From Pyrobaculum sp. 3827-6 (GTDB taxonomy: Archaea; Thermoproteota; Thermoprotei; Thermoproteales; Thermoproteaceae), in assembly GCF_025641885.1 (NCBI RefSeq), contig NZ_JAOTQN010000002.1, forward strand, positions 181,789-245,788: 64,000 nucleotides of DNA, in the 5' to 3' direction. The notes beneath the pieces are model-generated. The model saw only the letters and a program-made list of their open reading frames with translations, was not told where the DNA came from and did no database searches. Each line of letters starts with the position of its first letter. Positions within the stretch are counted from its first letter, which is position 1. This document shows, in pieces, positions 25,001 to 36,393 of the stretch. A program made the translations under genes and the position numbers.

Positions 25001-25773
25001 AAATAGCCCCCAGAAGCCGTGAAGCTCTGCAGGAGGATCACCTGTGACTCATCTGCGTCGAGGACGAGGGGCTCGACGCTGGCTACCTGAGCGAGTGGCA
25101 GTGTTGAAGTCTGCCCCCGTAGCGTCTTGTACTGCAGTGATCCTCCAGCTAGGGCAATCGCGGAGGCGGTGATCTCTCTGCCGTCTGTGGTTTTAATGAG
25201 CCAGGCTAGGGCGTCTTGGAGATCTGGGTGTCCGTAGTCCACACCTGTGTCCACGATGGCGATAACTACGCCGGTGCCGTTCACGCCGAAGAGTTGCTCA
25301 ACTCTGCTGGCGCCAATGATCTCCCTCATTACGGGAAGAGTGGGCTGTGGGGTGCCCTCCCCCCTCTCCAATAGGCTAGCGACGTCGGTAAAGAAATCTC
25401 TCGGGGGTATCTCCGGTATGACCTTCACGAAGATGGACTCGACGTAGGGCGAGTCCACTATAGACTTCAAAGTGCTGGCTGGGCCTTTGTAGTACAGCGT
25501 AGAGGAGGCGCCGTCTAGCCTTCCCCGGAGCTCTAACCCGTTAATGGACAGGACCGCTACTTTCACTTCTTTCCCTAGTATCTTGGCTGTCTCTATCTTG
25601 GGTGTTGTCCTCCACTGCGAGGCAAATGTGTATACATCCGACACCTTGACTTTTGCAAGGACCGGCGTGTCTGTGTCAAGTATTGCCGGATTTGCACCTG
25701 AGATTTTAACTGTCTGGGCAAATGCGAGAACTGTTGTGATTAGCAGAACTGTTAGTAGATATTTTCCGTTCAT
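21997..25773 (-). CDS. Large secreted subtilisin-family serine protease
   Basis: A 1258-residue S8 protease with an N-terminal signal peptide (NGKYLLTVLLITTVLAFAQT), a prodomain to about 160, and a complete triad. Asp175 lies in AIVDTGVDYGHPD, His403 in DFNSHGTACS, and Ser622 in FGGTSQATPLTAG, with oxyanion Asn527 in HAGGNGGYG. About 225 residues separate Asp and His, far more than in subtilisin, as in pyrolysin-like enzymes. The ~600-residue C-terminal part is beta-rich with fibronectin-like stretches (ASITPSAVTLAPGQRYTFVV). There is no clear C-terminal membrane anchor. ATG 25773 is supported by a TTTTTTAAG box about 25 nt upstream. Confidence 0.92.
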   Translation of the reverse strand: MNGKYLLTVLLITTVLAFAQTVKISGANPAILDTDTPVLAKVKVSDVYTFASQWRTTPKIETAKILGKEVKVAVLSINGLELRGRLDGASSTLYYKGPASTLKSIVDSPYVESIFVKVIPEIPPRDFFTDVASLLERGEGTPQPTLPVMREIIGASRVEQLFGVNGTGVVIAIVDTGVDYGHPDLQDALAWLIKTTDGREITASAIALAGGSLQYKTLRGQTSTLPLAQVASVEPLVLDADESQVILLQSFTASGGYLQTSGQTFYVIDGPMVNRVNATCNYAVTGLVSKSGVYKFGMTYLYIPWYGGVVKVGVVMYDPDQPGVYTAARVDLNNNCDFSDDPELRYFGNRLIVDSPTAPTISLGVAGGYFYDWGLWLDVYAKFYPGWDLSGNYLSIFYDFNSHGTACSSVAAGRGRAVYDLGYLGQQRLRSIAPGAKVLGVKGLWWGMVEAGMMWAAGFDVNQDGQWYWTRQKRAHVISNSWGISGFIYDYAAFGYDFESAVINALAARGFLDRDYPGIVVVHAGGNGGYGFGTITSPGAAAGAITVGAATSGHFWLALGTPFYGFRWGDIISWSLRGPTVAGYVKPDVVNIGAFGIAAYPVGWGRYYYGIPEDWDTFGGTSQATPLTAGVVALVLSAVADKVDPAAVDPFLVRQFIASTAIDIGYTPFTAGHGFVNATAAVIAARAYYGLPAPKTPVALFQTNSVVNLGDSWSFQWRVNIPLYFGYLMNNVLTPQWAAYLQTGVPQPSLGMTSMYLTANPGVQAVGTLTVTAVGSRLAVSASVQTLAPIYRKTTTLNIPVRTVGGYFTMQLLGFDEDVLRQADLVVFRIAYSFSAFDPEFDYVNNVRPVLWVFGWTDLNGDSRIAVNELTWINYGYQRGTAVEVPVSKLSAKLEPGQRLVLRIDIRPVTAPYPASVPVTLEVVAYKRVTAPDASITPSAVTLAPGQRYTFVVRVTPPSNAAPTVYERLIVLNVNGTSYVVPLSYVVRASVPVNTQYVLTSGRSDSWYNASEVRGGNDWAWRYESGDWRVYYVSTPTLARGLYVDFRWRCINTSLILYTVTDSGFFAGNFRNQGVTYHSYLGSGKFNWTGVGGQAKALALPAASFAVPIVAPGLLYQTMSASYPVVGARSFAIVARTTLYGGCGTSEAISGVVRPFIETGDSPITITTSPYVRVVLSRPPISYLFALKSASVLGGGLVVPMATISDDLRFSMYFIRLPVFVDYVALLYSPDNAVWSRISGDKFYRYPWYAVEGVSVIS

Positions 25774-25852
25774 AATCAATGAAACTTAGACTATTTTTTA
25801 AGTATTACGACTATGCCTCTCATTTATATACTGGGCCTCTTTTTAGGTATAT

Positions 25853-26209
25853 GTGAAGATGACGATAGTAATTAGGAAGGATTTGAAGATCTCTTGTGGT
25901 AAAGCCGCGGCTCAGGCGGGCCACGCGGCGGTTGAATGTGTCTTGCTGGCTATGGAAGATGCGAGGTGGCGTAGGTGGCTCGATCAGTGGTTGGGGGAGG
26001 GACAGAAGAAGGTGGTGCTGGCAGTGGATGACGTTGCCCACCTCTATCAGCTACATGAAAAGGCGAAGGAGCTTGGCCTCCCAACGGCTGTTGTCGTGGA
26101 CGCCGGCCTCACGGAGGTACCACCTGGCACCCCAACGGCAATTTGCGTGGGGCCGGGACCGGACGAGCAGGTGGATAAGGTCACAGGCTCGCTTAAGCTC
26201 TACAGGTAA
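25853..26209 (+). CDS. pth2: Peptidyl-tRNA hydrolase, archaeal type (Pth2)
   Basis: A 118-residue Pth2. The family signature is evident: VIRKDLKISCGKAAAQAGHA near the start, then KVVLAVDD, LPTAVVVDAGLTEVPPGT and TAICVGPGP. It releases peptides from prematurely dropped peptidyl-tRNA. Length is normal. GTG 25853 lies about 26-30 nt after an ATTTATATAC box. It is divergent from the subtilase gene. Confidence 0.95.
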   Translation: MKMTIVIRKDLKISCGKAAAQAGHAAVECVLLAMEDARWRRWLDQWLGEGQKKVVLAVDDVAHLYQLHEKAKELGLPTAVVVDAGLTEVPPGTPTAICVGPGPDEQVDKVTGSLKLYR

Positions 26210-26238
26210 AGTATATATTTGCCGTTGTGTGTCCGCCT

Positions 26239-26433
26239 ATGCGCTTGGTTTATGCATATGCGGGCTTTTCACTGGGGGTGGCGCTGTACTTCCTTGTGCT
26301 CACCGCGCTGGGCCTCCGGACGCCGGACATCTCCATCGGGGCGGCGCGGGTAAACCTCTTCGTAGTAGTCGCCGCGGCCTTTGTAATCTTTACGCTCTAC
26401 GTGGTGTACCGCCTCACAGAGAGACGTAGTTAA
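26239..26433 (+). CDS. Small two-helix membrane protein
   Basis: A 64-residue protein with two hydrophobic segments (LVYAYAGFSLGVALYFLVLT and VNLFVVVAAAFVIFTLYVVY) and a short basic C-terminus. ATG 26239 is favoured because an AGTATATATTT box ends about 24 nt upstream. Its 3' end overlaps the convergent radical SAM gene by 20 bp. Function unknown. Confidence 0.6.
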   Translation: MRLVYAYAGFSLGVALYFLVLTALGLRTPDISIGAARVNLFVVVAAAFVIFTLYVVYRLTERRS

Positions 26434-28111
26434 GAAACTCCCCCTCCCCGACCCTTGCCTTGACCTCCTCCAGAGACTTGTAGGGCCTCCCCCCTATCAA
26501 GGCCTTGAGCTTTTTCCCGGTCATGCCGGGGAGGTGTCTCAAGACGCGCTTATCAGCCGTGTTTATGTTTACGGGGTGGGGCAGTGCCAGTACGCTCCTG
26601 GCCCCGTGGTCCACAACGACGACGTCTATATACCTCCCCAGCTCAACTCTCGTAGGTATGTACACGAGGAGGGGGTAAGAGCCCACCTGTCTCGCGTATG
26701 TGCCGCCGTGGTAGTACACCTCGGTGTACACCTCTCTTAGGACGGTGCCCCGCGGGACGATTCTCCTAAGCATCTCCTTTTCAAAAACCTCCCTTACCCA
26801 CTTCTTGAACTGGCGGAACCACATCTTGTGCTCTCTGAGTCTCGCGGTGAGCTTCCTCGCCTCGGGCCACAGGCGGGAGCTTGGGAAGATGAGTAGCTGT
26901 CTGATATTTACCCTCCTCACAAGTAGGTTCCCCTCCAGAATTTTGTTGAGGAATTCCACGTTTAGTCGGTAGGTTTCGCGGGTCTCCCCGGGTAGGCCTG
27001 CGACGAAGTTTACACCGGCGAGTAGGTACGGCATGCCGTTGTGGCCTCTCACAGATCCGTACCTAGTGAAGATCTCAATGGCCTCCAGAGCCTCCTCCGG
27101 CCCCACCTTTAAGTTGTTGATCTTCACGACGCGGGGGTCTGCGGTTTCTACCCCCATTGCCGCGACGTTGCCCGGCGTGCCGTAGCTGACTAGGAGTTTG
27201 GTTATCTCGATAGACTCTGTCTTCCACCTAGCCACTGTGCCCGGGTTGACGTTGTCTATGTGTAGCGTCTTCAGGCCGGGGGCGGCGTTCCTTATCCCAA
27301 CTAGTAGCTTCTCAATAGCGGCGGGGCTGGGCCTTGGAAAATCGTCGCGGCCTACGTCGTGGGCCATGTAGGTGTAGAAATCGGCCTGTCTCCCCAGCCT
27401 GAAGTGGACAACCCCCGCCTTGTATAGCGCCTCTACCTCCCTCACCACGCCCTCTATGGGCCGAGTCGCAACGGGGCCGTAGGCCACCGTGGTGCAGAAA
27501 GAACAGCCGCCTGAGACGTACCTAGGACATGAGCGGTATGTCTCTATCTCTACGATCAGGTTGCGGCCGTGGTTTGGGTGTTGCTGGGCGATTTTGGCCC
27601 CCCGCGTCGCGAATATATCAACGAGCTTGAAGTCTTCGTGTCTTTCAGATGGGTGTGCCTTCTCCACTCCGTCTTTTAAAATGCGGTAAACTACAAGATC
27701 CACGTCTCCGCTGACGACGTAGTCGTAGTACCTGCGGAATTTGTAGGGGGGCACCGCCACGGAGCCGCCCGCGATGCCGTAGCCGAACTTGGCCACGGGC
27801 CCGCCCAGCACCTTTACAGGCCCCTCTACGCGGCCTATGTCAAGTAGCTCGTCTAGGGCAATCGGCGTGCCACCCAGATACTTCCCGGGGGTCGTCACGC
27901 CGGCTATCACCACTACCAAGTCGTAGCTAGACAACTGGCTCAGGTGAGCCGGCCAGTCGGCTCTGAGTTGATCTACCGTGAAGTAATGCACGGCGTCCAC
28001 CCCCGCGAGGTCGGCGGCGCCTGCTACGTATCTTGCATACACGTCGAGGTAGGGCGGCACGCCGAGGCCAGCCGGCTCGTCTGTGTAGCCGTCTACTATG
28101 GCAATTCTCAC
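26414..28111 (-). CDS. Radical SAM protein with C-terminal helix-hairpin-helix (COG1031 type)
   Basis: A 565-residue protein. The N-terminal ~170 residues look like a cobalamin-binding-like Rossmann domain (VAGAADLAGVDAVHYFTVDQ). The radical SAM cluster ligands are C195, C203 and C206 (CPRYVSGGCSFC), an atypical Cx7CxxC spacing seen in the COG1031 group. A TIM-barrel-like core follows (HIDNVNPGTVA, GMPYLLAGVNFVAGLPGET). The C-terminus has helix-hairpin-helix motifs (NINTADKRVLRHLPGM). Substrate is unknown; the combination suggests a nucleic-acid-associated modification. Confidence 0.85.
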   Translation of the reverse strand: MRIAIVDGYTDEPAGLGVPPYLDVYARYVAGAADLAGVDAVHYFTVDQLRADWPAHLSQLSSYDLVVVIAGVTTPGKYLGGTPIALDELLDIGRVEGPVKVLGGPVAKFGYGIAGGSVAVPPYKFRRYYDYVVSGDVDLVVYRILKDGVEKAHPSERHEDFKLVDIFATRGAKIAQQHPNHGRNLIVEIETYRSCPRYVSGGCSFCTTVAYGPVATRPIEGVVREVEALYKAGVVHFRLGRQADFYTYMAHDVGRDDFPRPSPAAIEKLLVGIRNAAPGLKTLHIDNVNPGTVARWKTESIEITKLLVSYGTPGNVAAMGVETADPRVVKINNLKVGPEEALEAIEIFTRYGSVRGHNGMPYLLAGVNFVAGLPGETRETYRLNVEFLNKILEGNLLVRRVNIRQLLIFPSSRLWPEARKLTARLREHKMWFRQFKKWVREVFEKEMLRRIVPRGTVLREVYTEVYYHGGTYARQVGSYPLLVYIPTRVELGRYIDVVVVDHGARSVLALPHPVNINTADKRVLRHLPGMTGKKLKALIGGRPYKSLEEVKARVGEGEFLNYVSL

Positions 28112-28166
28112 GCCTTGTTTTTGAAGTGGGTTAATAGGTTTTTATACATCCTATTTATAGCTACCG

Positions 28167-28688
28167 ATGGTCAAGATACCATTTTGCGAATTCTGTGTAA
28201 AGACGCGTGTGTTGTGCCAGAAGTGCCAGTCGCTTATAGACAGCGGGAGGTATCAGTGGCTTGACGTAGAGGTTTCAGACGCGTTGCTGAAGGTGAGCAA
28301 GAAAATAAATTTGGCTGATGTTGAATATGTAAAGTCTTACGAGGTGGACGACTTGGTTATTGTATTGATGAGAAACGTGAAGAGGATCCCGCGTGGAGCC
28401 TACGCGCAACTTGAGAAAGAGCTGTCGTCGCAACTTGGGAGAAGCGTCAAGATTGTGGAGCACGGCAACGTGAATGAGGTAATCGCCCAGTTGGTGTCGC
28501 CGGCGAGACTGCTAACGATTTCCACCTCTTGGTTGCCCGACGGCACTACGGAGACCGTCGTTAAGATCCCCTCGCGGGAGTTGAGGAGGTTGCCTATAAG
28601 ACCTGAGAGGTTGCAGGCGATTATTGGCCAGATATCTGGGGCTAACGTAAAGGTGGAGCTGGTGAGGGAAAGGGAGTTAAGGGCATAA
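28167..28688 (+). CDS. Zinc-finger and KH-like RNA-binding protein (NusA-like)
   Basis: A 173-residue protein with an N-terminal four-Cys zinc site (C7, C10, C17, C20 in FCEFCVKTRVLCQKC). KH-like segments follow (DDLVIVLMRNVKRIPRG, then SVKIVEHGNVNEVIAQLVSPARLL). Archaeal proteins of this kind are annotated as NusA-like transcription elongation or RNA-binding factors. It sits 28 bp upstream of aspS in the same direction. A TTTTTATAC box about 26 nt upstream supports ATG 28167. Confidence 0.75.
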   Translation: MVKIPFCEFCVKTRVLCQKCQSLIDSGRYQWLDVEVSDALLKVSKKINLADVEYVKSYEVDDLVIVLMRNVKRIPRGAYAQLEKELSSQLGRSVKIVEHGNVNEVIAQLVSPARLLTISTSWLPDGTTETVVKIPSRELRRLPIRPERLQAIIGQISGANVKVELVRERELRA

Positions 28689-28716
28689 TTTTTTACCTAA
28701 AGTCTTTCTCCACTTC

Positions 28717-31671
<2,955 letters not shown>

Positions 31672-31696
31672 GTAACGACGGGGGTGGCTATTTATA

Positions 31697-31918
31697 TTAT
31701 CTACGCCGAGAAATCTGGTAGATATCCCTCCCCTCTCTCTTAACTCTCCTAACGTGGATCTTTTTGTAGATCTCCAGAGCCAGGAGGGCTTTCATCAGCT
31801 CCTCGTCGGAGATGTTAACATTAGCACGTTTTAGCAAAGTCTTTACGTCGTCGCTTGTGATCGTCTCCTGCCGCTTTAAAAGCATCTCTATTACGTTGCC
31901 GACGGTGGTTATGATCAT
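31697..31918 (-). CDS. Small winged-helix-like protein cotranscribed with cdc48
   Basis: A protein of 73 residues starting at ATG 31918, which overlaps the cdc48 stop (ATGA); a longer frame back to 31984 would lie inside cdc48 and is rejected. The sequence ([56 protein letters not shown]) looks like a winged helix. Coupling suggests a partner or regulator of Cdc48, not demonstrated. Confidence 0.65.
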   Translation of the reverse strand: MIITTVGNVIEMLLKRQETITSDDVKTLLKRANVNISDEELMKALLALEIYKKIHVRRVKREGRDIYQISRRR

Positions 31919-34110
31919 AGGTATATAGGAGGCGCCGCCTTGGCCTTGGTGGCGACGGTAAGCTGCCTGGCTTTCTCCAGCCACGACTCGTAGAACTTCA
32001 ACATGTCCTGCGTCACAGAAGGCCTCACTTTTTTCAACGCCTCTTCGAAGTGTCTCATAGAGACCTCCTTTGCGTTGATGTCTTCTCTCAGGGCTAGGAA
32101 CGTGGCTTCGCGGACCAGTAGCTCAAGATCGGCGCCGGAGTACCCCTCAGTCCTCCTAGCCAACTCCTCTAGATCGACGTCCTTAGCCAGCGGGGTGGCT
32201 CTGGTGTGTATAAGCAGTATCTCAAGCCGGGCCTTGAAGTCCGGCGGGGGCACATATATAATTCTGTCAAAACGCCCCGGCCTCAGCAAGGCTGGGTCCA
32301 CCAAATCCGGCCTATTAGTGGCGGCTATCACCACGACGTTTTCCAGAGCCTTAATCCCGTCCATCTCAGCCAGCAGTTGGGCTACAACGCGCTCGCTCAC
32401 TAACGAATCGCCACCGATACCCCTCGCCGTGGCCAGGGCGTCAATTTCGTCAATAAACACCACGCAGGGCGCGGCCATACGCGCCTTTCTAAATATCTCC
32501 CTAACCATCTTCTCAGACTCGCCAACCCACTTAGAAAAGATCTCAGGCCCCCTAACCGCTATGAAGTTAGCACCCGACTCAGTGGCCACCGCCTTTGCCA
32601 AAAGCGTCTTGCCTGTACCCGGCGGGCCGAAGAGCAACAAGCCCTTGGGAGGTCTAAGGCCGAATTTCTTAAACCTATCCGGGTACTTCAAAGGCCACTC
32701 CACAGCCTCTCTCAACTCCTGCTTCACATTTTCCAAGCCTCCAATATCCTCCCAACGGACGTGGGGAACCTCTATATGGATCTCTCTCAGTGCCGACGGG
32801 ATAATCTCCTTCAAAGCAGCCGTGAAGTCCGCCATCGTCACTTTAATCTTCTCAAACACCTCAGGCGGCAACGACGGCTGGTTCAAGTCAATCAACCCGC
32901 TCTGGATAGCCCGCCTCAACGCAGACATAGCCGCCTCCCTCGCAAGCGCCGCCAAGTCTGCCCCGGAGAAGCCATGAGTAACCTCTGCCAACTTTCTCAA
33001 ATCGACATCGGGAGCCAGCGGCATATTCCTAGTGTGAATCTGCAGAATCTCGTACCTCCCCTTGAAATCAGGCGGATTAATCCAAATCTCTCTGTCGAAT
33101 CTTCCCGGCCTCCTTAGGGCTGGGTCTACTGCGTCTGGTCTGTTGGTGGCGCCTATTACCACCACCTGCCCCCTTTCTTGTAGGCCGTCCATTAGTGTTA
33201 GGAGTTGGGCTACTACTCTCTTCTCCACCTCCCCCGTCACCTCCTCCCGCTTTGGGGCTATGGCGTCTATCTCGTCGATGAAGATTATTGCTGGGGCGTT
33301 TTTCTTAGCCTCTTCAAATATCTCCCTCAGCCTAGCCTCAGACTCGCCGTAGTATTTAGACATAATCTCCGGCCCGTTAATCGCCACGAAGTAGGCATTA
33401 GCCTCGTTAGCCACAGCCTTAGCCAAGAGAGTCTTTCCAGTCCCCGGAGGGCCGATCAGAAGGATGCCTTTAGGCGGCTCGATGCCGAGATGCTTAAACA
33501 ACTCGGGATGTCTAAGAGGAAGCTCCACAAGCTCACGAATCTTCTGCTTAGCATCCTCCAAATCACCAATATCCTCCCAGGTAACATGCGGTATCTTGAC
33601 GCCGGACACCGGCTTCTCAAAGATCTGGATCTGGGTGTCCTCCGTAATTATGAGGACCGTGTTAGACGGCTTTGTCTGAACCACCTGAAACGTAAGCGGC
33701 TGGCTCAAGACATATATCTGCAACATATCCCCCTCCACCAGCACGTACTCCCTAAGCCTCTGCTTGATGTACTGCAAAAAGTTTGCATCAACCGCTATGG
33801 TCATGGATACGGGCGCCAGCTTCACGAAGGCGGCAGGCTTGGGGTCAACCCTCCTCACTTTTACAGTCTCGTTTAGCGAAATATCGGCGTTTTTCCTCAA
33901 GATACTGTTCATCCTAATGACACCCTTCCCCCTATCCTCAGGCAATCCATTCCACACCTTGGCCGCCGTCCTCCTCCTCCCCACAATCTCCACAACATCA
34001 CCCACCACAATACCGGCCCTCTCCATAACCTCGGGGTCGATCCTAACCACGGGCCTGTTGGCGTCACGCGCCTTGCTTTCCTGCACTCTCAACTCAACCC
34101 ACTCAGACAC
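31915..34110 (-). CDS. cdc48: Cdc48/VCP-type AAA ATPase with C-terminal HbYX
   Basis: A 731-residue double AAA ATPase: an N domain to about 170 ([20 protein letters not shown] is the double-psi barrel), D1 Walker A GPPGTGKT at 220-227 and D2 Walker A about 275 residues later. DEIDA Walker B motifs and arginine-finger GRFDR motifs are present in both. The protein ends in ...PIYL, a hydrophobic-Tyr-x tail like the one proteasomal ATPases use to open the 20S gate, so it may serve as proteasome unfoldase. Start GTG 34110 follows a TTTTTATACC box. Confidence 0.95.
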   Translation of the reverse strand: MSEWVELRVQESKARDANRPVVRIDPEVMERAGIVVGDVVEIVGRRRTAAKVWNGLPEDRGKGVIRMNSILRKNADISLNETVKVRRVDPKPAAFVKLAPVSMTIAVDANFLQYIKQRLREYVLVEGDMLQIYVLSQPLTFQVVQTKPSNTVLIITEDTQIQIFEKPVSGVKIPHVTWEDIGDLEDAKQKIRELVELPLRHPELFKHLGIEPPKGILLIGPPGTGKTLLAKAVANEANAYFVAINGPEIMSKYYGESEARLREIFEEAKKNAPAIIFIDEIDAIAPKREEVTGEVEKRVVAQLLTLMDGLQERGQVVVIGATNRPDAVDPALRRPGRFDREIWINPPDFKGRYEILQIHTRNMPLAPDVDLRKLAEVTHGFSGADLAALAREAAMSALRRAIQSGLIDLNQPSLPPEVFEKIKVTMADFTAALKEIIPSALREIHIEVPHVRWEDIGGLENVKQELREAVEWPLKYPDRFKKFGLRPPKGLLLFGPPGTGKTLLAKAVATESGANFIAVRGPEIFSKWVGESEKMVREIFRKARMAAPCVVFIDEIDALATARGIGGDSLVSERVVAQLLAEMDGIKALENVVVIAATNRPDLVDPALLRPGRFDRIIYVPPPDFKARLEILLIHTRATPLAKDVDLEELARRTEGYSGADLELLVREATFLALREDINAKEVSMRHFEEALKKVRPSVTQDMLKFYESWLEKARQLTVATKAKAAPPIYL

Positions 34111-34145
34111 GGGTGATAAACCGATCTAGGTATAAAAACTTGCTA

Positions 34146-34424
34146 TCAAAAACTCAGCCTCGAAAAGTACTCCAGCTCGTAGTTGCCGACGCCGTTGACC
34201 GACCGCAACAGCTCCTCTACCTCATCTGAGCTGTACTCGTCCGACTCCGGCATCCTTATGTAGAACCTAAGGGCCTTGATCCCAAAGCCAATCTCCTCCA
34301 CCTCAACTTTATCTACCTTGTACTTCGGCGACAGCTTATTAATAACATCACTCTTCAACTTCTCCACATCTACCTCAACGCTGTCGGGCAGAACTCTGTA
34401 GACCAACGCAACCTCCGCCGACAT
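34146..34424 (-). CDS. ef1b: Elongation factor 1-beta
   Basis: A 92-residue archaeal aEF-1beta, the nucleotide exchange factor for EF-1alpha. It has the single ferredoxin-like guanine-exchange fold: [19 protein letters not shown] at the start, [17 protein letters not shown] in the middle and [14 protein letters not shown] at the end. Length matches the archaeal family. The small zinc-ribbon gene lies 41 bp upstream on the same strand, a neighbour pairing common in archaea. Confidence 0.92.
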   Translation of the reverse strand: MSAEVALVYRVLPDSVEVDVEKLKSDVINKLSPKYKVDKVEVEEIGFGIKALRFYIRMPESDEYSSDEVEELLRSVNGVGNYELEYFSRLSF

Positions 34425-34465
34425 GGCCTCAGCAACATATCGTGTATAAAAAGATTACCCCCAGA

Positions 34466-34663
34466 TCAGGGACCTATAAAGCCGCACTCAGGACAGCGAT
34501 ACGTCACCCCAAGCTTCCTAGACCTGGCGCTTCTGATAACCGTCGTCTTGCCACAGTTAGGACAAGCAAAAACCACACCTCTCTCCAGAGGCGCCAAAAC
34601 CCAGTTAGTAGTCGAGTCAGACGGCGGAGACGGCCCGTGGAACTTCGCCCCCCTAATAGACAT
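34466..34663 (-). CDS. Small zinc-ribbon RNA-binding-type protein
   Basis: A 65-residue protein with two CxxC knuckles (FACPNCGK and YRCPECGF) forming a zinc ribbon near the C-terminus. I chose ATG 34663 because a TTTTATATAG box ends about 20-26 nt upstream. A longer frame to 34783 adds CLLCGG but runs into the tRNA-Ser gene, so it is not used. Archaeal homologs near ef1b are annotated as zinc-ribbon RNA-binding proteins; that assignment is by context. Confidence 0.7.
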   Translation of the reverse strand: MSIRGAKFHGPSPPSDSTTNWVLAPLERGVVFACPNCGKTTVIRSARSRKLGVTYRCPECGFIGP

Positions 34664-34760
34664 AGACCCCGCAATGGGCCCACTATATAAAATTTTCACC
34701 CCCAGCCGAGCCCCGCCACACAAAAGACAAACTTTATAAATCGAGGCATTGGTAGAAAAG

Positions 34761-34862
34761 GCCGGGGTGGCCGAGCGGCCCAAGGCGCGGGACTCGAGAC
34801 GCGGCGTGAGAAATCCCGTCCCCGCACAGGGGGCGTGGGTTCAAATCCCACCCCCGGCGCCA
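34761..34862 (+). tRNA. tRNA-Ser(CGA) with a short intron and encoded CCA
   Basis: The acceptor stem GCCGGGG pairs with CCCCGGC, followed by discriminator G and genomic CCA at 34860-34862. Anticodon CGA is at 34795-34797. The anticodon stem CGGGA (34788-34792) pairs with TCCCG (34814-34818) only if 14 nt after position 37 are removed. A long variable arm (CCCC..GGGG) is as expected for tRNA-Ser. TTCAAAT is in the T loop. The promoter CTTTATAAAT lies about 26 nt upstream. Confidence 0.93.
34799..34812 (+). other. tRNA intron (14 nt) at canonical position 37/38
   Basis: Removing ACGCGGCGTGAGAA restores a 7-nt anticodon loop CTCGAGA and a five-pair anticodon stem. The location directly after the base 3' of the anticodon is the canonical archaeal intron site cut by the splicing endonuclease. 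The exact ends could shift by one base because A borders both sides. Confidence 0.85.
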
Positions 34863-34971
34863 CTCTCCTACCCACAACTCTGGCGTTATGTTAATAACAT
34901 GATACTCTATATAGTTAAAATCTCCCACTTTATAGATTAATATTTTTAAGAACAGAGTTAACGTAGTATTT

Positions 34972-36393
34972 ATGAAGTTGACTCAAGTAGTTGCGATTAT
35001 CCTCGCGCTGGTCGTTGTTGCGGCTGTTGCATATTTCCTGGGCACCATGTCTCAGCCCCAGCAGACGACAACTACGGCGCAACCCCCTACCTCCCCAACA
35101 ATCTCCGCGCCTAAGAAAATTACGTTCTACACCTGGTGGGCTGGGCTTGAGCGTTTTGCTATTGACGCTGTGATTGGCAACTTCACCAAGAAAACTGGTA
35201 TACAGGTTGAAAAGACGGCGGTGCCCGGGGGCGCCGGTGTAAATGCGAAGTTTGCAATTCTTGCATTAATGCAGGCGGGTAGCCCGCCGGCGGCGTTTCA
35301 GGTGCACTGCGGACCCGAGATGCTGAGCTATATATACGTCGCGCCAAAGGGCGAAGCTAGTTTCGTAGAGCTGAGCCAAGTAGCCAAGGAAATAGATATG
35401 ACGACACAAGCGTCAGATGTCCTCTCTGCGTGTTCGCTTAACGGGAAGGTATATGCCCTGCCAGTAAATATACACCGTGCCAATCTAATCTTCATAAATA
35501 AACAAGTCCTGGAGAAGCTGGGCGGCTCGGTACCCAAGACGCTTGAAGATTTGGTCGCGCTGTGCAGTAAGGCATCCTCAGCGGGGGTTCCATGTATGCT
35601 CCAGGCTGGCGCCGATCAATTCACTATTCTACATCTATGGGAACAAGTATTCCTAGCGGTGGCCGGCCCCCAGAAATTCATCATGTTCATGTACGGCACG
35701 CTTCCGCCTGACGATCCCTCGTTGCGGCATGCCACAGAGACGTTCATGTCGCTGGCCAAGACGTTCCCAGCGAACTGGCCAGCTCTTGACTGGACAGGTG
35801 CAGTAGCCGACCTTGTCGCTGGTAAGGGACTAGCCCACGTAGATGGCGACTGGGTAGTTGGTCTGATATACAACGTGTATCCACAGACAAAAATGTGTCC
35901 ATACACGGTGGTGACGCCTGATTGTAACATCATAGTGGCACCATTCCCAGGCACGCAAGGCATCTACAACTTAGTTATCGACTCGGTGGCGGTGCCGGCG
36001 GGCGGTCCCACGACAGATCTAGGAATTCAGTTTGTGAAGTTCTTCGCAGGGCCAGAAGGCCAGTCGATATTCAACCCACTGAAGGGATCTATAGCGGTGT
36101 ATAAGAACATAGATCCGTCGATTTATCCCACCTCTATACAGCGGTGGGAGGTTGAGGAGTATAGGGGGGCAAAGGCCTACGTCTTTAGTCTCACACACGG
36201 AGCTCTGTTTTCAGATGTGTGGCAGACACTTATGCAACAGTCAATAGTGCTCGTCCAGACCGGTAGATCAGATTTGTGGTACGACACACTGGCAAAAGCG
36301 CTGGGGACCGAGCGCTCTCTATGGAAAGACACCTGGTACATGGGCGCGCCGGGGAAGCCCTTCGGCGGCTACAACCCGCCCTGGGTTAAATGA
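34972..36393 (+). CDS. ABC transporter extracellular solute-binding protein (family 1)
   Basis: A 473-residue sugar-type binding protein. An N-terminal membrane anchor (VVAIILALVVVAAVAYFLG) is followed by a Thr/Pro/Gln-rich linker (residues 25-45), as in archaeal anchored binding proteins, with no lipobox Cys. The mature part begins KITFYTWWAGLERFAIDAVI, typical of family 1. The substrate is unknown, probably a sugar or oligosaccharide. ATG 34972 follows an AATATTTTTAAG box. The stop overlaps the first permease by ATGA. Confidence 0.9.
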   Translation: MKLTQVVAIILALVVVAAVAYFLGTMSQPQQTTTTAQPPTSPTISAPKKITFYTWWAGLERFAIDAVIGNFTKKTGIQVEKTAVPGGAGVNAKFAILALMQAGSPPAAFQVHCGPEMLSYIYVAPKGEASFVELSQVAKEIDMTTQASDVLSACSLNGKVYALPVNIHRANLIFINKQVLEKLGGSVPKTLEDLVALCSKASSAGVPCMLQAGADQFTILHLWEQVFLAVAGPQKFIMFMYGTLPPDDPSLRHATETFMSLAKTFPANWPALDWTGAVADLVAGKGLAHVDGDWVVGLIYNVYPQTKMCPYTVVTPDCNIIVAPFPGTQGIYNLVIDSVAVPAGGPTTDLGIQFVKFFAGPEGQSIFNPLKGSIAVYKNIDPSIYPTSIQRWEVEEYRGAKAYVFSLTHGALFSDVWQTLMQQSIVLVQTGRSDLWYDTLAKALGTERSLWKDTWYMGAPGKPFGGYNPPWVK

